From: G965216695 sp965216695
GTDB lineage: Bacteria > Pseudomonadota > Gammaproteobacteria > Pseudomonadales > Azotimanducaceae
Assembly (NCBI GenBank): GCA_965216695.1
Contig: OZ244212.1
Location: 2,232,001-2,296,000 of the forward strand
Direction of reading: 5' to 3'
DNA: 64,000 nucleotides
Shown: one piece after another, positions 34,197 to 43,248 of the stretch
Layout of the letters: every line of letters starts with the position of its first letter
Position numbering within the stretch: the stretch's first letter is position 1
Position numbers and translations under genes: made by a program
The notes under the pieces: generated by a model
The model's database searches: none
The model's input: the letters and a program-made list of their open reading frames with translations, nothing else
Told to the model about the DNA's origin: nothing

Positions 34197-35519
34197 ATGG
34201 TTAAGCTCCTTAGAATGGCTCGCCAGACCCACCGAAAACATGTCCTCGGGCGGCTCGGCACGCACCGGTGGACACATCTGATGTGCTGCCTGCTGGCGGC
34301 AGCGGCCGCGTGCGCGACGGAGGATACCCGCAATGCCGCACGCCCGGCCGGAAGCGTGCAATTTTATCAGATTGCCAACTCGCCGTTCGATGTGCACACG
34401 CGAACTCCGTCGGCCGAACGGCAGGCGTGGATGCGCAGGTACTACGCAAAAATGCAGACCTGGTCCACGTATTTCGACAAACGGCTCTCCTGGTATCCGG
34501 GCGCGTGGGCCTACAAAGACAGCTATGCGATCAAACCGGACTGGCTGGTGTATCGAACGCACCCGGAGTGGATCCTGCGCGACGCCGAAGGCCAGGCGCT
34601 TTACATACCCTACGACTGCGGCGCCGGACGCTGCCCGCAGTTTGCCGCCGACGTAGGCAATCCGGACTTTCGCGAATGGTGGATCGCCGAGGCGGCCGAA
34701 CTCGTGCGCAAGGGATACCGGGGTCTATGGGTCGACGACGTGAACCTCGCGTGGCGGGTCAGCGACGGGACCGGAAAACACGTTCGACCAATCGACCCGC
34801 GAACTGGCGAGCCAATGACATTGGAGGCTTGGCAGCGGAACTTCGCGACGTTCATGCACGAAATCCGCGCTCAATTCCCGAACATTGAAATTGCGCACAA
34901 CGTGATCTGGTACGCCGCGCGCAATCCGGCTACGAACCCGCACGTGGTGAATACAATCCGCGCAGCCGACTACATCAATCTGGAACGCGGCGCGTCAGAC
35001 CGCGGGTTGCGCGGAGGCGACGGCCGTTTTGGATTCGATACCTTCCTGAAGTACATCGACTTTGTACACGCCGAGGACCGCGCTGTGATTCTGATGGACG
35101 AAGCGACAAACACCCACGAGAGGGACTTTGCATTGGCCGGGTGGTTGTTGATCAGCACCGGTCACGATCTGGTTGCAAGCGAAAACAAAGCCTGGACCAC
35201 GCCCGCAAACTTCTGGCGCGGCTACGCACTGAATCTGGGTGCCGCCGCCGGCCCGCGTTTTCGCTGGCAGGAGCTGTATCGGCGTGACTTCCAATGCGGC
35301 ACCGTACTGCTGAATCCGCCCGACGCGCACACCCAAACGGTCCGGTTACCGCGTGGACTGCGCACGCTGGCAGGTCGCGCGGCCGAATCGACCACGCTCG
35401 CCGCACGCCGTGCCGTGATATTGCTGAATGACCAGGGCCATTGTCAGAGGGACGTCGTCGCGCCAGAAGTTCCATGGCTGCCGCTGCCGGACGCGCGCTC
35501 CAGAGCCTCGGAATCCTGA
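34197..35519 (+). CDS. Exported putative glycoside hydrolase (GHL15-like)
   Basis: A 440-residue secreted protein beginning near MVKLLRMARQTH, with a basic region and a hydrophobic segment ending CLLAAAAACATEDT (possible lipobox AAAC). ATG 34197 or 34215 could start it; neither has a strong ribosome site. The domain (WYPGAWAYKDSYAIKPDWLVYRTHPEWILRD … GYRGLWVDDVNLAW) resembles hypothetical glycosyl hydrolase family 15 (GHL15), where the Asp pair of WVDDVN would be catalytic. The barrel then continues with YINLERGASDRG and VILMDEATNTHERD. It is probably lipid-anchored and acts on an unknown polysaccharide. The 3' end overlaps the GTPase gene by 76 bases. Confidence 0.75.
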   Translation: MVKLLRMARQTHRKHVLGRLGTHRWTHLMCCLLAAAAACATEDTRNAARPAGSVQFYQIANSPFDVHTRTPSAERQAWMRRYYAKMQTWSTYFDKRLSWYPGAWAYKDSYAIKPDWLVYRTHPEWILRDAEGQALYIPYDCGAGRCPQFAADVGNPDFREWWIAEAAELVRKGYRGLWVDDVNLAWRVSDGTGKHVRPIDPRTGEPMTLEAWQRNFATFMHEIRAQFPNIEIAHNVIWYAARNPATNPHVVNTIRAADYINLERGASDRGLRGGDGRFGFDTFLKYIDFVHAEDRAVILMDEATNTHERDFALAGWLLISTGHDLVASENKAWTTPANFWRGYALNLGAAAGPRFRWQELYRRDFQCGTVLLNPPDAHTQTVRLPRGLRTLAGRAAESTTLAARRAVILLNDQGHCQRDVVAPEVPWLPLPDARSRASES

Positions 35520-36901
35520 TCCGTCGTCAGCACGCGCTCAAGCAGCGGCCTGAGTTCCGGCTCTACAGACCCGTTGCTCTCAGGATTCTGCTGCAGTTGT
35601 CCGAAACACCTCGAGAGCGACTTGCGCAACTCCGCCGGTATGGCCTCCACCTGATGGGACGCCTGCGCGGCGTCCAGGGACAACGCCTCGCGCCGCGCAT
35701 GATTGCGTTCCGAAACGAGCCGGTGGTGCAGCCATGCCCTGCCGAGCAGCACCCACGGAAAGTTGAGATCCTTCGCCGGTCCCACCTTGAGAACTCTGCC
35801 CGCAAGCGTTCGCCCCAGCACTTTCACCTTAGCCAGTTCGTTGGAACCCAACCACGCTCCAGCACTACCCAGCAGCGCACCAACGCCGGCGCCCAACATC
35901 AGCGAGCTGCCGCCCACCAGCAGATCGAGTCCGGACCCCGCAACCGCGCCGGATATCGCCGCCGCGGTAATCAACTCTCTGCGCGACAATCCGAACATCT
36001 CCCACGTATCGGCCTCAAACAGATCCGCATGGAGCGCATCGCCAAGTTCCGTCGCGCCCTGCAGGTGATGATGCCGGTACAGCCCTTCGACGCGCCGCCG
36101 GGCCTCCAGCTCCCGTTTGCGGACCCGTTCGCGCCACGCGGCTTCCAGGCGTTGGCGCGGCTCGTCGGTCGACGCGTCGTCGTCGAGCGTTCGCGACAGC
36201 TGCAAGGAAACGGCGTCCGTGAGCAGTGACGCAATCTCGGACGCACTACCACGCACGCGTTGCTGGCGCGCCTCGCGCATCACGACGACGGCCTGCTGCA
36301 GCGCTCCGCGCCAGTCCTCCTCGAGCTGCGCAAACGATTCCAGCAGCGCTATACGCGTCTCGAAATCCGCGTGCATCGCATCAAACACCCGCACCAGTGA
36401 AAAGTACTGATCCAGCGCATTGCGCCACTCGTCCAGAAAGTCGCCATCGCCAATGAGGTTGATCAACGCCATGCGCGGTCGTCCCGTCCACTGCAGAATC
36501 TGCATTTCGAGTTCGTACTCGCGCCCGTAGGGTTTCGTGCCGTCCACTACATACAGAATGCCGGCGCCCTCAAGCAGCGGTGTCAGCAGCTCGCACTCGT
36601 CGCGAAACGCCGGATCGTCGAGGTGCCGGTCCACGAACGCGCGCACCGCGTCCGCCCGCGAATGCGCACCATCGCTGTTGTTCTCCAACCAGCGCAATAC
36701 CGCGCCCGCACGCTGAAAGCCGGGCGTGTCCACCAGCTCATACAGCGCCTGACCGTCCACGGTGAACTGGAAACCCGCAGATCGGGTCGTGGTGCCCGGT
36801 GTGTCGGAGATGGCAATGTCGTCCTTCTCCGCCAGCGTGGCCACAATGCTGCTCTTACCTTTGTTGGGATGACCAACGACGGCAAACCTGGGCACCATCA
36901 C
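35444..36901 (-). CDS. Membrane-associated GTPase with DUF3482
   Basis: A 485-residue protein of the Era/TrmE-like GTPase group. The P-loop is VVGHPNKGKSSIVATLAE (G1), DTPGTTT is a G2 switch-like motif, and VDTPGFQRAG is G3. A conserved DUF3482 domain follows, and two hydrophobic helices near residues 290-340 (ISGAVAGSGLDLLVGG … GAGVGALLGSAGAWLG) allow membrane insertion. It forms a conserved pair with DUF2868: the start overlaps the DUF2868 stop by four bases. Function unproven. Confidence 0.9.
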   Translation of the reverse strand: MMVPRFAVVGHPNKGKSSIVATLAEKDDIAISDTPGTTTRSAGFQFTVDGQALYELVDTPGFQRAGAVLRWLENNSDGAHSRADAVRAFVDRHLDDPAFRDECELLTPLLEGAGILYVVDGTKPYGREYELEMQILQWTGRPRMALINLIGDGDFLDEWRNALDQYFSLVRVFDAMHADFETRIALLESFAQLEEDWRGALQQAVVVMREARQQRVRGSASEIASLLTDAVSLQLSRTLDDDASTDEPRQRLEAAWRERVRKRELEARRRVEGLYRHHHLQGATELGDALHADLFEADTWEMFGLSRRELITAAAISGAVAGSGLDLLVGGSSLMLGAGVGALLGSAGAWLGSNELAKVKVLGRTLAGRVLKVGPAKDLNFPWVLLGRAWLHHRLVSERNHARREALSLDAAQASHQVEAIPAELRKSLSRCFGQLQQNPESNGSVEPELRPLLERVLTTDQDSEALERASGSGSHGTSGATTSL

Positions 36902-38361
36902 ACAACCTCGGCGAGCAGGATTGTCGGGTCATCCAGCGCGGTGAGGCGTCGCTGCCAGACCAGCCGGTCGGCTCCAGCCACGTGGCCACCTTCTACGTTC
37001 AGCGGAACGACGAACTGTGTCGCCTGTGTGCGCTCGCCGATCAACCGCAGCCCGTCGATCAATTCCAGCACCGGCGGTTCCCAGCCCTTGGTGAGAACCG
37101 CGATTGCCTGCGCGTCGCGCGGTATCCGCTGCACGCATACAGCCGGCTGCTGCTCCGGTTCGTAGTGGCTCATGTACACCACCTGTTCGACGCGCCGTCC
37201 TGGAAGATGCCGGGCACACCAGTCATCCACCATGTCGCTCGCCACGGCATCGTTCCAGACCACCACCACCAGCGACCCGTCGGGCACCAGCACATGCCGC
37301 GCCTGGTCCATCCCGGACGCACCTCGAGCTACGCCATCAGGTTGATCCGTGTCGCGGGCGGTGCCGGGCGCAGAGGCACCGGAATCAACCAGCGGCGTGT
37401 CGAGACGCGCAAGCAACAACGCTACCTCCGAGTCGTCCAAGAGAAGTTTGCGCGTAGCACCGCGAACTCCGACGACTGCAAACAACAACATCACGAGCCT
37501 CGGCAGAAGCCCGTACACGAGCAGCACCATTGCAACGAACGGCCACCAACCACCCCATACCGCCGCATCGACGTCACGCACCGCGTCGAGCCGGAAGAAT
37601 CGCGATTGTGCGACCAGTTCGGCATCCGGCGCCGCGTTGGGCACGAGTTCACGCCACGGCGCGCTCACCGCACGCACCCAACCGGCGAGCCGGGCCGGGT
37701 CGAGATCGAGCGTGCTGGACCACCCGAACGCAACATCCGATACCGCGACCAGAACGAGCAGCGAGGTGAGACAGCCAACGAAGAACGCGACCCCGAAGCA
37801 CTGCGACCACAGCAGAGCCTGCCATTTTGCGTAGCGTCGCGACCGCGCGCGCGACAACCAGCCGAACAGCGTGTCGCCTGCAGCGCGCCGCCGCACCCAC
37901 ACACTCGCCCATTGCCCAACCGACAATCCGGATACCAGCGATTGCAATGGCCGGAACCAGCCGACCCGTTCGGGAAGCAGGACGAGCGAAAGGAGCAGCA
38001 GCACCAGAGGCAAGCCGACGAGTGCGCCAAGAAACGCCAGTATGTTTACGGGTCGGGAACCATCGTACGCAAGCGCACCCGCACACGCCGCGAGGCCCAG
38101 CACCAGACCGGCCACACACACCAGCGCCGTCGCCGCGGTGCGCGCCGCCACCAGATCCCCGCCGGGTAGTCGATCGTCGCGGCGAGGGGCCGAATCGCCG
38201 CGAACATCAATGCGTTGCCACCAGGCCAGTACGCGAAGCAAGGGATTTTCAGGCAGGGCAGCGGCTTTCGCGACTCCACGGTCGCGCGCGTGCCGATCAT
38301 CAACCGGCGTCGTGCGGTCTGCGTGGAGCCACGCGATGATGTCGACAACGCGGGCGAGCAT
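36898..38361 (-). CDS. DUF2868 membrane protein
   Basis: A 487-residue integral membrane protein with four or five helices: ATALVCVAGLVLGLAACAGAL, ILAFLGALVGLPLVLLLLSLVLL, FGVAFFVGCLTSLLVLVAVS and WWPFVAMVLLVYGLLPRLVML. A soluble C-terminal region of about 190 residues follows. It matches DUF2868, which is always found beside DUF3482 GTPases. The two probably act as one membrane complex. No enzymatic motif is seen. Confidence 0.88.
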   Translation of the reverse strand: MLARVVDIIAWLHADRTTPVDDRHARDRGVAKAAALPENPLLRVLAWWQRIDVRGDSAPRRDDRLPGGDLVAARTAATALVCVAGLVLGLAACAGALAYDGSRPVNILAFLGALVGLPLVLLLLSLVLLPERVGWFRPLQSLVSGLSVGQWASVWVRRRAAGDTLFGWLSRARSRRYAKWQALLWSQCFGVAFFVGCLTSLLVLVAVSDVAFGWSSTLDLDPARLAGWVRAVSAPWRELVPNAAPDAELVAQSRFFRLDAVRDVDAAVWGGWWPFVAMVLLVYGLLPRLVMLLFAVVGVRGATRKLLLDDSEVALLLARLDTPLVDSGASAPGTARDTDQPDGVARGASGMDQARHVLVPDGSLVVVVWNDAVASDMVDDWCARHLPGRRVEQVVYMSHYEPEQQPAVCVQRIPRDAQAIAVLTKGWEPPVLELIDGLRLIGERTQATQFVVPLNVEGGHVAGADRLVWQRRLTALDDPTILLAEVV

Positions 38362-38382
38362 CGCGTTCAGCGCGTGCGTTGC

Positions 38383-39264
38383 TTAAAGACGCAACCCTGC
38401 CTCGCCAAACGTATCGCAGGCCTCGATGTCTCCGGTGGAGAGACCCTTGCGGAACCATTCCACCCGCTGCGCCGACGAGCCATGCGTAAACGACTCCGGC
38501 TGGACACGTCGTCCCGCACGTTGCTGCAGCCGATCGTCTCCGATCGACGCGGCGGCCCGAAGACCTTCTTCCACGTCCCCGCGCTCCAGCAGATCGCGTT
38601 CCCGCTCGGCATGATTGGCCCAGACCCCTGCGTAGCAGTCGGCCTGCAGTTCAACGAGCACCTGAATCTGGTTGGCCTGCGTTTGGTTGGCCCGTGCCTG
38701 CAGCCCCTGCACCTTGCGCATCACGCCTGTGATGTTCTGAACGTGATGCGCGACCTCGTGACCGATCACATAGGCCTGTGCGAAATCGCCCGGCGCGCCC
38801 ATGCGATGCAGCTCGTCGAAGAAACTCGTATCCAGATACAGCTTGTGATCTCCGGGACAGTAGAACGGGCCTGTCGCTGCGGTATTGAACCCACACGCAG
38901 ACTGCACCGTGCCGTCGAACAACACCAGCACGGGCTCGGAATAGCGGCTGCCGTATTGCTTGAAAAGTTTGTTCCAGGTGTCTTCCGTGTCCGCGAGGAT
39001 CGCCGACACGAAATCCGCCGCCTGGTCAGACTGCCGTGGATCGGCCGGCGCCCGCTGCACCTGCGGTTGCGGTGCCGGTGAACCACCGCCTCCCAACAGC
39101 GCGCCCAAGAGCTGCATCGGATCACCCCCCAGCAGAAATACCGCCAGAAGCGCAATCAAGCCCAGACCGCCAATACCCCCGCCCACGCGCACCCCGCGCG
39201 ACGCGCCGCCACGCCCGCGCCGATCTTCTACATTGCTGCTGCGGCGACCCGTCTGCCACTTCAT
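38383..39264 (-). CDS. ypfJ: Neutral zinc metallopeptidase, YpfJ family
   Basis: A 293-residue protein. MKWQTGRRSSNVEDRRGRGG is the standard YpfJ N-terminus, then a Gly-rich signal-anchor helix (residues 33-52). The zinc site is VIGHEVAHHVQNI (HExxH), with a downstream ELQADCYAGVW giving the third ligand Glu. The start at ATG 39264 has GGGGAA upstream; the longer frame is not used. The enzyme is anchored in the inner membrane with the catalytic part outside. Substrate unknown. Confidence 0.92.
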   Translation of the reverse strand: MKWQTGRRSSNVEDRRGRGGASRGVRVGGGIGGLGLIALLAVFLLGGDPMQLLGALLGGGGSPAPQPQVQRAPADPRQSDQAADFVSAILADTEDTWNKLFKQYGSRYSEPVLVLFDGTVQSACGFNTAATGPFYCPGDHKLYLDTSFFDELHRMGAPGDFAQAYVIGHEVAHHVQNITGVMRKVQGLQARANQTQANQIQVLVELQADCYAGVWANHAERERDLLERGDVEEGLRAAASIGDDRLQQRAGRRVQPESFTHGSSAQRVEWFRKGLSTGDIEACDTFGEAGLRL

Positions 39265-39408
39265 GTCATTTCCCCGGTGGAACTCGCTCGATATTGTAGC
39301 CGAGCCATCGCGAGTATCCGACTCCAATGGACCGCATGAGAACTACCGTTGCAACCGCGCGTTCAATAAACTGGACGCCCAGCACAGCGCTCCAAGGGGG
39401 CACGCACC

Positions 39409-40362
39409 ATGAAATATGACAGCATTCTGGACACGATCGGCAACACGCCGATCGTTCGCCTGAACCGGACCGGGCCCGACCACGTAACCATCTATGTGAA
39501 GATCGAGGCATTCAATCCGCTGGCGTCCGTCAAAGACCGGCTGGCGTACGCCGTAGTAAAAGACGCGCTCGACAAAGGCGACCTGAAGCCGGGACAGACC
39601 GTAGTAGAGGCCACATCCGGCAATACCGGCATTGCGCTGGCAATGGTGTGTGCAGCGCTCGGCCACCCGTTCGTAGCCACCATGGCCGACAGCTTCAGCG
39701 TGGAACGGCGAAAGATCATGCGTGCGCTCGGTGCAAAAGTCATTCTCACCCCCGCCGCCGAGCGCGGCACAGGAATGGTCAAGCGGGCCGAAGCACTGGC
39801 CGCCGAACACGGCTGGTTTCTGGCCCGCCAGTTCGAAAACCCGGCGAACCCGGCCTACCACGCAAGCACAACCGGGCCCGAGATTCTGTCGGACTTCGCC
39901 GGGGAGCGGCTCGACTACTGGGTTACCGGCTGGGGAACCGGCGGCACGCTCTCGGGTGCCGGGCGCGTTCTGAAAGCCGCCCGCCCCGATCTGTCGATCA
40001 TCGCGGCGGAACCCGAGGGCGCAGCCATGCTGTCCGGCAACGAGTGGCAACCGCACAAGATTCAGGGTTGGACCCCGGACTTCATTCCCGCCGTTCTCGA
40101 GCGGGACGTCGCCGACCGGATCGTACCGGTGTCGGACGATGCCGCGCGCGATACGTCGCTCGCTCTCGCATCCGGGGAAGGCATCTTCGTAGGCATATCG
40201 GCAGGAGCGACCCTCGCGGCCGCTCTGACGGTCGCCGCGGACGCACCCGAGGGCAGCGTGTTCGTCGTAATGTTGCCCGACACCGCCGAGCGCTATATGT
40301 CGACCTTCCTGTTCGACGACATCAACGACGGCACCGACGAGGATTGGTTGAATACGCTCTAA
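39409..40362 (+). CDS. cysK: Cysteine synthase (O-acetylserine sulfhydrylase)
   Basis: A 317-residue PLP enzyme making L-cysteine from O-acetylserine and sulfide. NPLASVKDRLA holds the catalytic Lys (Lys42), VEATSGNTGIAL binds the substrate carboxylate, GWGTGGTLSGAGRVL holds the PLP phosphate, and GISAGATLAAALTVA follows. An AAGGGGG ribosome site precedes ATG 39409. The cysQ gene of sulfate assimilation is in the same window about 5 kb away. Function is certain at family level; whether it is CysK or CysM is less sure. Confidence 0.95.
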   Translation: MKYDSILDTIGNTPIVRLNRTGPDHVTIYVKIEAFNPLASVKDRLAYAVVKDALDKGDLKPGQTVVEATSGNTGIALAMVCAALGHPFVATMADSFSVERRKIMRALGAKVILTPAAERGTGMVKRAEALAAEHGWFLARQFENPANPAYHASTTGPEILSDFAGERLDYWVTGWGTGGTLSGAGRVLKAARPDLSIIAAEPEGAAMLSGNEWQPHKIQGWTPDFIPAVLERDVADRIVPVSDDAARDTSLALASGEGIFVGISAGATLAAALTVAADAPEGSVFVVMLPDTAERYMSTFLFDDINDGTDEDWLNTL

Positions 40363-40439
40363 CGGCAACGTAAGTAACGCACACACAACAACCGGAACGT
40401 CTGCTGCCCGCGTAGCGCCGGACCTGCTTTCATGCACGC

Positions 40440-40874
40440 ATGCATGCACGCGCCACTTCGCTGTGTTTCGTCTGCCTGGTGGCTTCCGCGTTACCGGCAG
40501 GAGGCGCCGGCAACGTGTATCGCTGCGATACACCCGGCTCGCCTCCGGTCTTCACGGACGTTGCATGCAAACATCCGTCCGCAATTGTGGATTTACGCGC
40601 TGACACGGTGCGCCCGCGGCGTGCGCAACCGGATCGGCCGCCGGGCGATGCTGGTCGATCACTCCATAGTACGCCCACTCTGGCCGCCGACGAGTCGACT
40701 GCGAACGAGTCGAGAACAAAAGCGTCCAGCACCAACCATCCGACGTGCGCCGAACGGAGTGACGACCTGGACCGGCTGCACACACAACGCCGACGTGGCT
40801 ACCGCGCGGACGATGAGAAACGACTGGACGCACAGGAACGGTCCCTGCGCGCATTTCTTCGCCGCTACTGCTGA
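40440..40874 (+). CDS. DUF4124 domain exported protein
   Basis: A 144-residue protein with a short signal peptide (CFVCLVASALPAGGAG) and a DUF4124 segment, GNVYRCDTPGSPPVFTDVACKH. This is a beta-hairpin domain with two Cys that is very common in gammaproteobacterial periplasmic proteins. The C-terminal half is charged, with Ser/Asp/Arg-rich linker and QRRRGYRADDEKRLDAQER coil-like tail. Function unknown. The ATG at 40440 is one of several overlapping ATGs in a GCATGCATG run, so the exact start is uncertain. Confidence 0.65.
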   Translation: MHARATSLCFVCLVASALPAGGAGNVYRCDTPGSPPVFTDVACKHPSAIVDLRADTVRPRRAQPDRPPGDAGRSLHSTPTLAADESTANESRTKASSTNHPTCAERSDDLDRLHTQRRRGYRADDEKRLDAQERSLRAFLRRYC

Positions 40875-40996
40875 CCGTGTGCAACTAACCTCTACTGCGA
40901 GACGGCGCTGCCCCCGAAACACACCGTGTGACGACCTTCCAGACAGCGCGATCCAAACATGCTCTACTTACCGCTCCGCTCGATGTCGAATCGCCT

Positions 40997-41335
40997 ATGG
41001 TCGAACTGTTGTTTCTGCTGGTGGGCGCCCACTTCGTCGCCGACTTCGTGCTGCAACCCGACGTGGTTGCGGCCGGCAAGCACCGCGTCAGGCCGGCGAC
41101 CCTCGCAAACGACCATCTGCCTCCGTGGCCTTACTTTTTGCTGGGCCATGCGTTCACGCACGCAATCGCGGTTTTTCTTATAACGCAATCGGTCTGGCTC
41201 GGCCTGGCGGAGTTGGTTTTACATGCGCTGCTAGATCACCTGAAGTGCGAGAACCGGATCTCGTTTACGACCGACCAGTCGCTACACCTCGCGTGCAAAG
41301 TAGGCTACTGCGCGATTCTAACGACAACCCTCTAG
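40997..41335 (+). CDS. DUF3307 membrane protein
   Basis: A 112-residue protein. MVELLFLLVGAHFVADFVLQPD is the DUF3307 opening, with a conserved HFxADFxLQ motif, followed by FLLGHAFTHAIAVFLIT and a helix (GLAELVLHALLDHLKCENR). About three transmembrane helices are predicted. The frame is open from a GTG at 40928; ATG 40997 is chosen since the conserved domain begins there. Function unknown. The convergent SDR gene ends 47 bases away. Confidence 0.75.
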   Translation: MVELLFLLVGAHFVADFVLQPDVVAAGKHRVRPATLANDHLPPWPYFLLGHAFTHAIAVFLITQSVWLGLAELVLHALLDHLKCENRISFTTDQSLHLACKVGYCAILTTTL

Positions 41336-41381
41336 CGCCGGTAAGAACTATTTTGATACTAGTGCAGATGGCGCTGGCATT

Positions 41382-42140
41382 TCATAGCATGTAGCCACCG
41401 TCCATAACCAGTTCTGCGCCGGTCATGTAGCGGCTTTCATCGCTAGCCAGAAACAAGACACCGTTTGCGATATCAGCAGGCTCCCCCAGGAATCCGATTG
41501 GGTGATCACTGGTTAGTTGGGCTAGCAGCTGTTCGGCATCAGGCTGATCGTTGATCCATTTAACCATCTGTGTCGTCAGCACGTAGCCGGGGTGAATCGA
41601 ATTGCAACGAATACCGTAACCGGCGTGAGCGCAGTGCGCAGCAATGGATTTGGTGAGCAGGCGGATCGCTCCTTTCGCTGCCGAATAGGCTGCCTCGTAC
41701 GGAGCGGCTTTGATTCCGTGAACGGATGACACGTTGACGATTGCGCCCCCGCCCTGCGCCTTCATCAAACGGATGGCGAGCTTGGAGCCGATGAACGTGC
41801 TGTCTACATTGACCCGCAACACGTTGTGGTAATCGTCGACCGATTGTCGCTCGATGTCGCCCGGTGAACCACCGATGCCAGCATTGTTCACCAGCACGTC
41901 GAGTTTCCCGAATCGCTCCCGGGTTGCTGCCATGACACCCTCCCAGTCCGCCTCTTCTCCGGCATCCTGACGCAGTCCGATTGCACCCAGGTCGCGTGCC
42001 ACTTCCATGACGCCTTCCTCATTGATGTCAGTGACCACCACCTGCGCTCCCTCTTCGACGAAACGCGTTGCAGTGGCGCGCCCGATCCCATCGGCAGCGG
42101 CAGTAATCAGAGCGACCTTGTCGAGCAGGCGTTGCGGCAT
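41382..42140 (-). CDS. Short-chain dehydrogenase/reductase
   Basis: A 252-residue classical SDR: LITAAADGIGRATATRFVEEGAQVVVTD (NAD(P) site, here AAADGIG instead of GxxxGIG with the first Gly changed to Ala), VNNAGIGG, VNVSSVHGIKAAPYEAAYSAAKGA (catalytic Ser, Tyr, Lys), and IHPGYVLTTQMVKW. ATG 42140 has GGAGAAC upstream. The first glycine of the TGxxxGIG motif is replaced. Substrate unknown; the ketopantoate-reductase-like and acyl-CoA-dehydrogenase-like genes lie immediately upstream, on the same strand. Confidence 0.9.
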   Translation of the reverse strand: MPQRLLDKVALITAAADGIGRATATRFVEEGAQVVVTDINEEGVMEVARDLGAIGLRQDAGEEADWEGVMAATRERFGKLDVLVNNAGIGGSPGDIERQSVDDYHNVLRVNVDSTFIGSKLAIRLMKAQGGGAIVNVSSVHGIKAAPYEAAYSAAKGAIRLLTKSIAAHCAHAGYGIRCNSIHPGYVLTTQMVKWINDQPDAEQLLAQLTSDHPIGFLGEPADIANGVLFLASDESRYMTGAELVMDGGYML

Positions 42141-42239
42141 GTCGTTCTCTCCGCGTTTCGGCTCATTCCTGGTCGATCTTAGCAAGCCGCGGCGATTCAG
42201 TCCGTCGCCATCATTGGTCAACAACAAGTTTCGGACGAA

Positions 42240-43247
42240 CTAGCGCACGGAGGCCTCGATGCGCGCCATCACCTCGTCGACAGAGAAGCTCCCGACCGGT
42301 AGGCGACGCGACGCCATCTCCCGCGCCAGGGTCTGGCAGACGGCGTTAGCCGGTGTGGGCACCCCCGCGAGGCGGCCGAGCAGAACGATCTCGCCGTTCA
42401 GGTAGTCCGCTTCGATGTCACCCGTACCCCGCGCAATGCTCTGCCAACTGGAGCCGCCGCTGCGCGGAATTCCGGGAATGTCCACCATCGTGTAAACGCC
42501 CTGCATCCGCGCGGCCATGTCGTCGCGTGAGGTCCAATCGATGCCGTTCGCCCGATATGCATCGGTTGCCTCCGCGCGCAACATCCGGGCTACCTCCCCA
42601 CTGCCGGGCGCACGGTCCGTCGCGGCTTCGAGCGCGTTGCCGACGTTCATCACCAGTTTCGCGTACTTCTTGCGCATAACACCGTCGTCGGCCTCGGCGC
42701 TGAAACCGGCTGCACTGAATGCGGCAACAATGTACTCCGCCATCGGATCCACACCTGCGGGATAGCGGCCGGTATCCAGCACACCACCCAGGCCTTCGGC
42801 GTGCGTCACGACCTGACCTGGCTCGAGATGCACTGCGGGCAGGATCACCAGCGACGCATAGACATGCAAAAAACGACGCAACGCCTCGCGTTCGTTGGCA
42901 ACACCGTTCTGGAGGCAGACGACGGGAATGTCCACACCGGCTACGAGCGCGAGTTCGTGCAGCAGCCCGCGCGTGTGCTGGCTTTTCGCGGTGAGTAACG
43001 CAACGTCTCCCGGCCGAAAGTCTACGTGATCCAGGCGTTCGAACACCGGCAGACGAAACGTGGTGCGTTCGTCCGGCGCGATCAGCGTTAGCCCATCGCG
43101 CGCCATCGTCTTCGCGTGCGCTCCCCGTGCGACGAGCGCAACCTCGTAACCGGCGCTGCTCAGCCGCGCACCAATGACACCGCCGATACCGCCGGCGCCA
43201 ACAACAATGAACCGACCGTCTCCCACGGCTGTTTCGGCAGCGGACAC
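42240..43247 (-). CDS. Ketopantoate reductase-family protein
   Basis: A 335-residue protein. The Rossmann motif is RFIVVGAGGIGGVIGARLSSAGYEVALVARGAH (residues 12-44). VVCLQNGVANE, FSAEADDGVMRKKYAKLVMNVGNALEA (Lys of ApbA) and GSSWQSIARGTGDIEADYLNGEIVLLG (Glu/Asp and Asn of the catalytic helix) follow as in PanE. At 335 residues it is slightly longer than E. coli PanE. GTG 43247 lies one base past the stop of the upstream gene. Because it is paired with a dehydrogenase-like gene, it may act on a different keto acid than ketopantoate. Confidence 0.88.
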   Translation of the reverse strand: MSAAETAVGDGRFIVVGAGGIGGVIGARLSSAGYEVALVARGAHAKTMARDGLTLIAPDERTTFRLPVFERLDHVDFRPGDVALLTAKSQHTRGLLHELALVAGVDIPVVCLQNGVANEREALRRFLHVYASLVILPAVHLEPGQVVTHAEGLGGVLDTGRYPAGVDPMAEYIVAAFSAAGFSAEADDGVMRKKYAKLVMNVGNALEAATDRAPGSGEVARMLRAEATDAYRANGIDWTSRDDMAARMQGVYTMVDIPGIPRSGGSSWQSIARGTGDIEADYLNGEIVLLGRLAGVPTPANAVCQTLAREMASRRLPVGSFSVDEVMARIEASVR

Positions 43248-43248
43248 G

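Noticed and set aside
39343..40533. Minus-strand frame (396 residues) across cysK
   Set aside because: cysK on the plus strand is certain; the frame shows no start site or domain.
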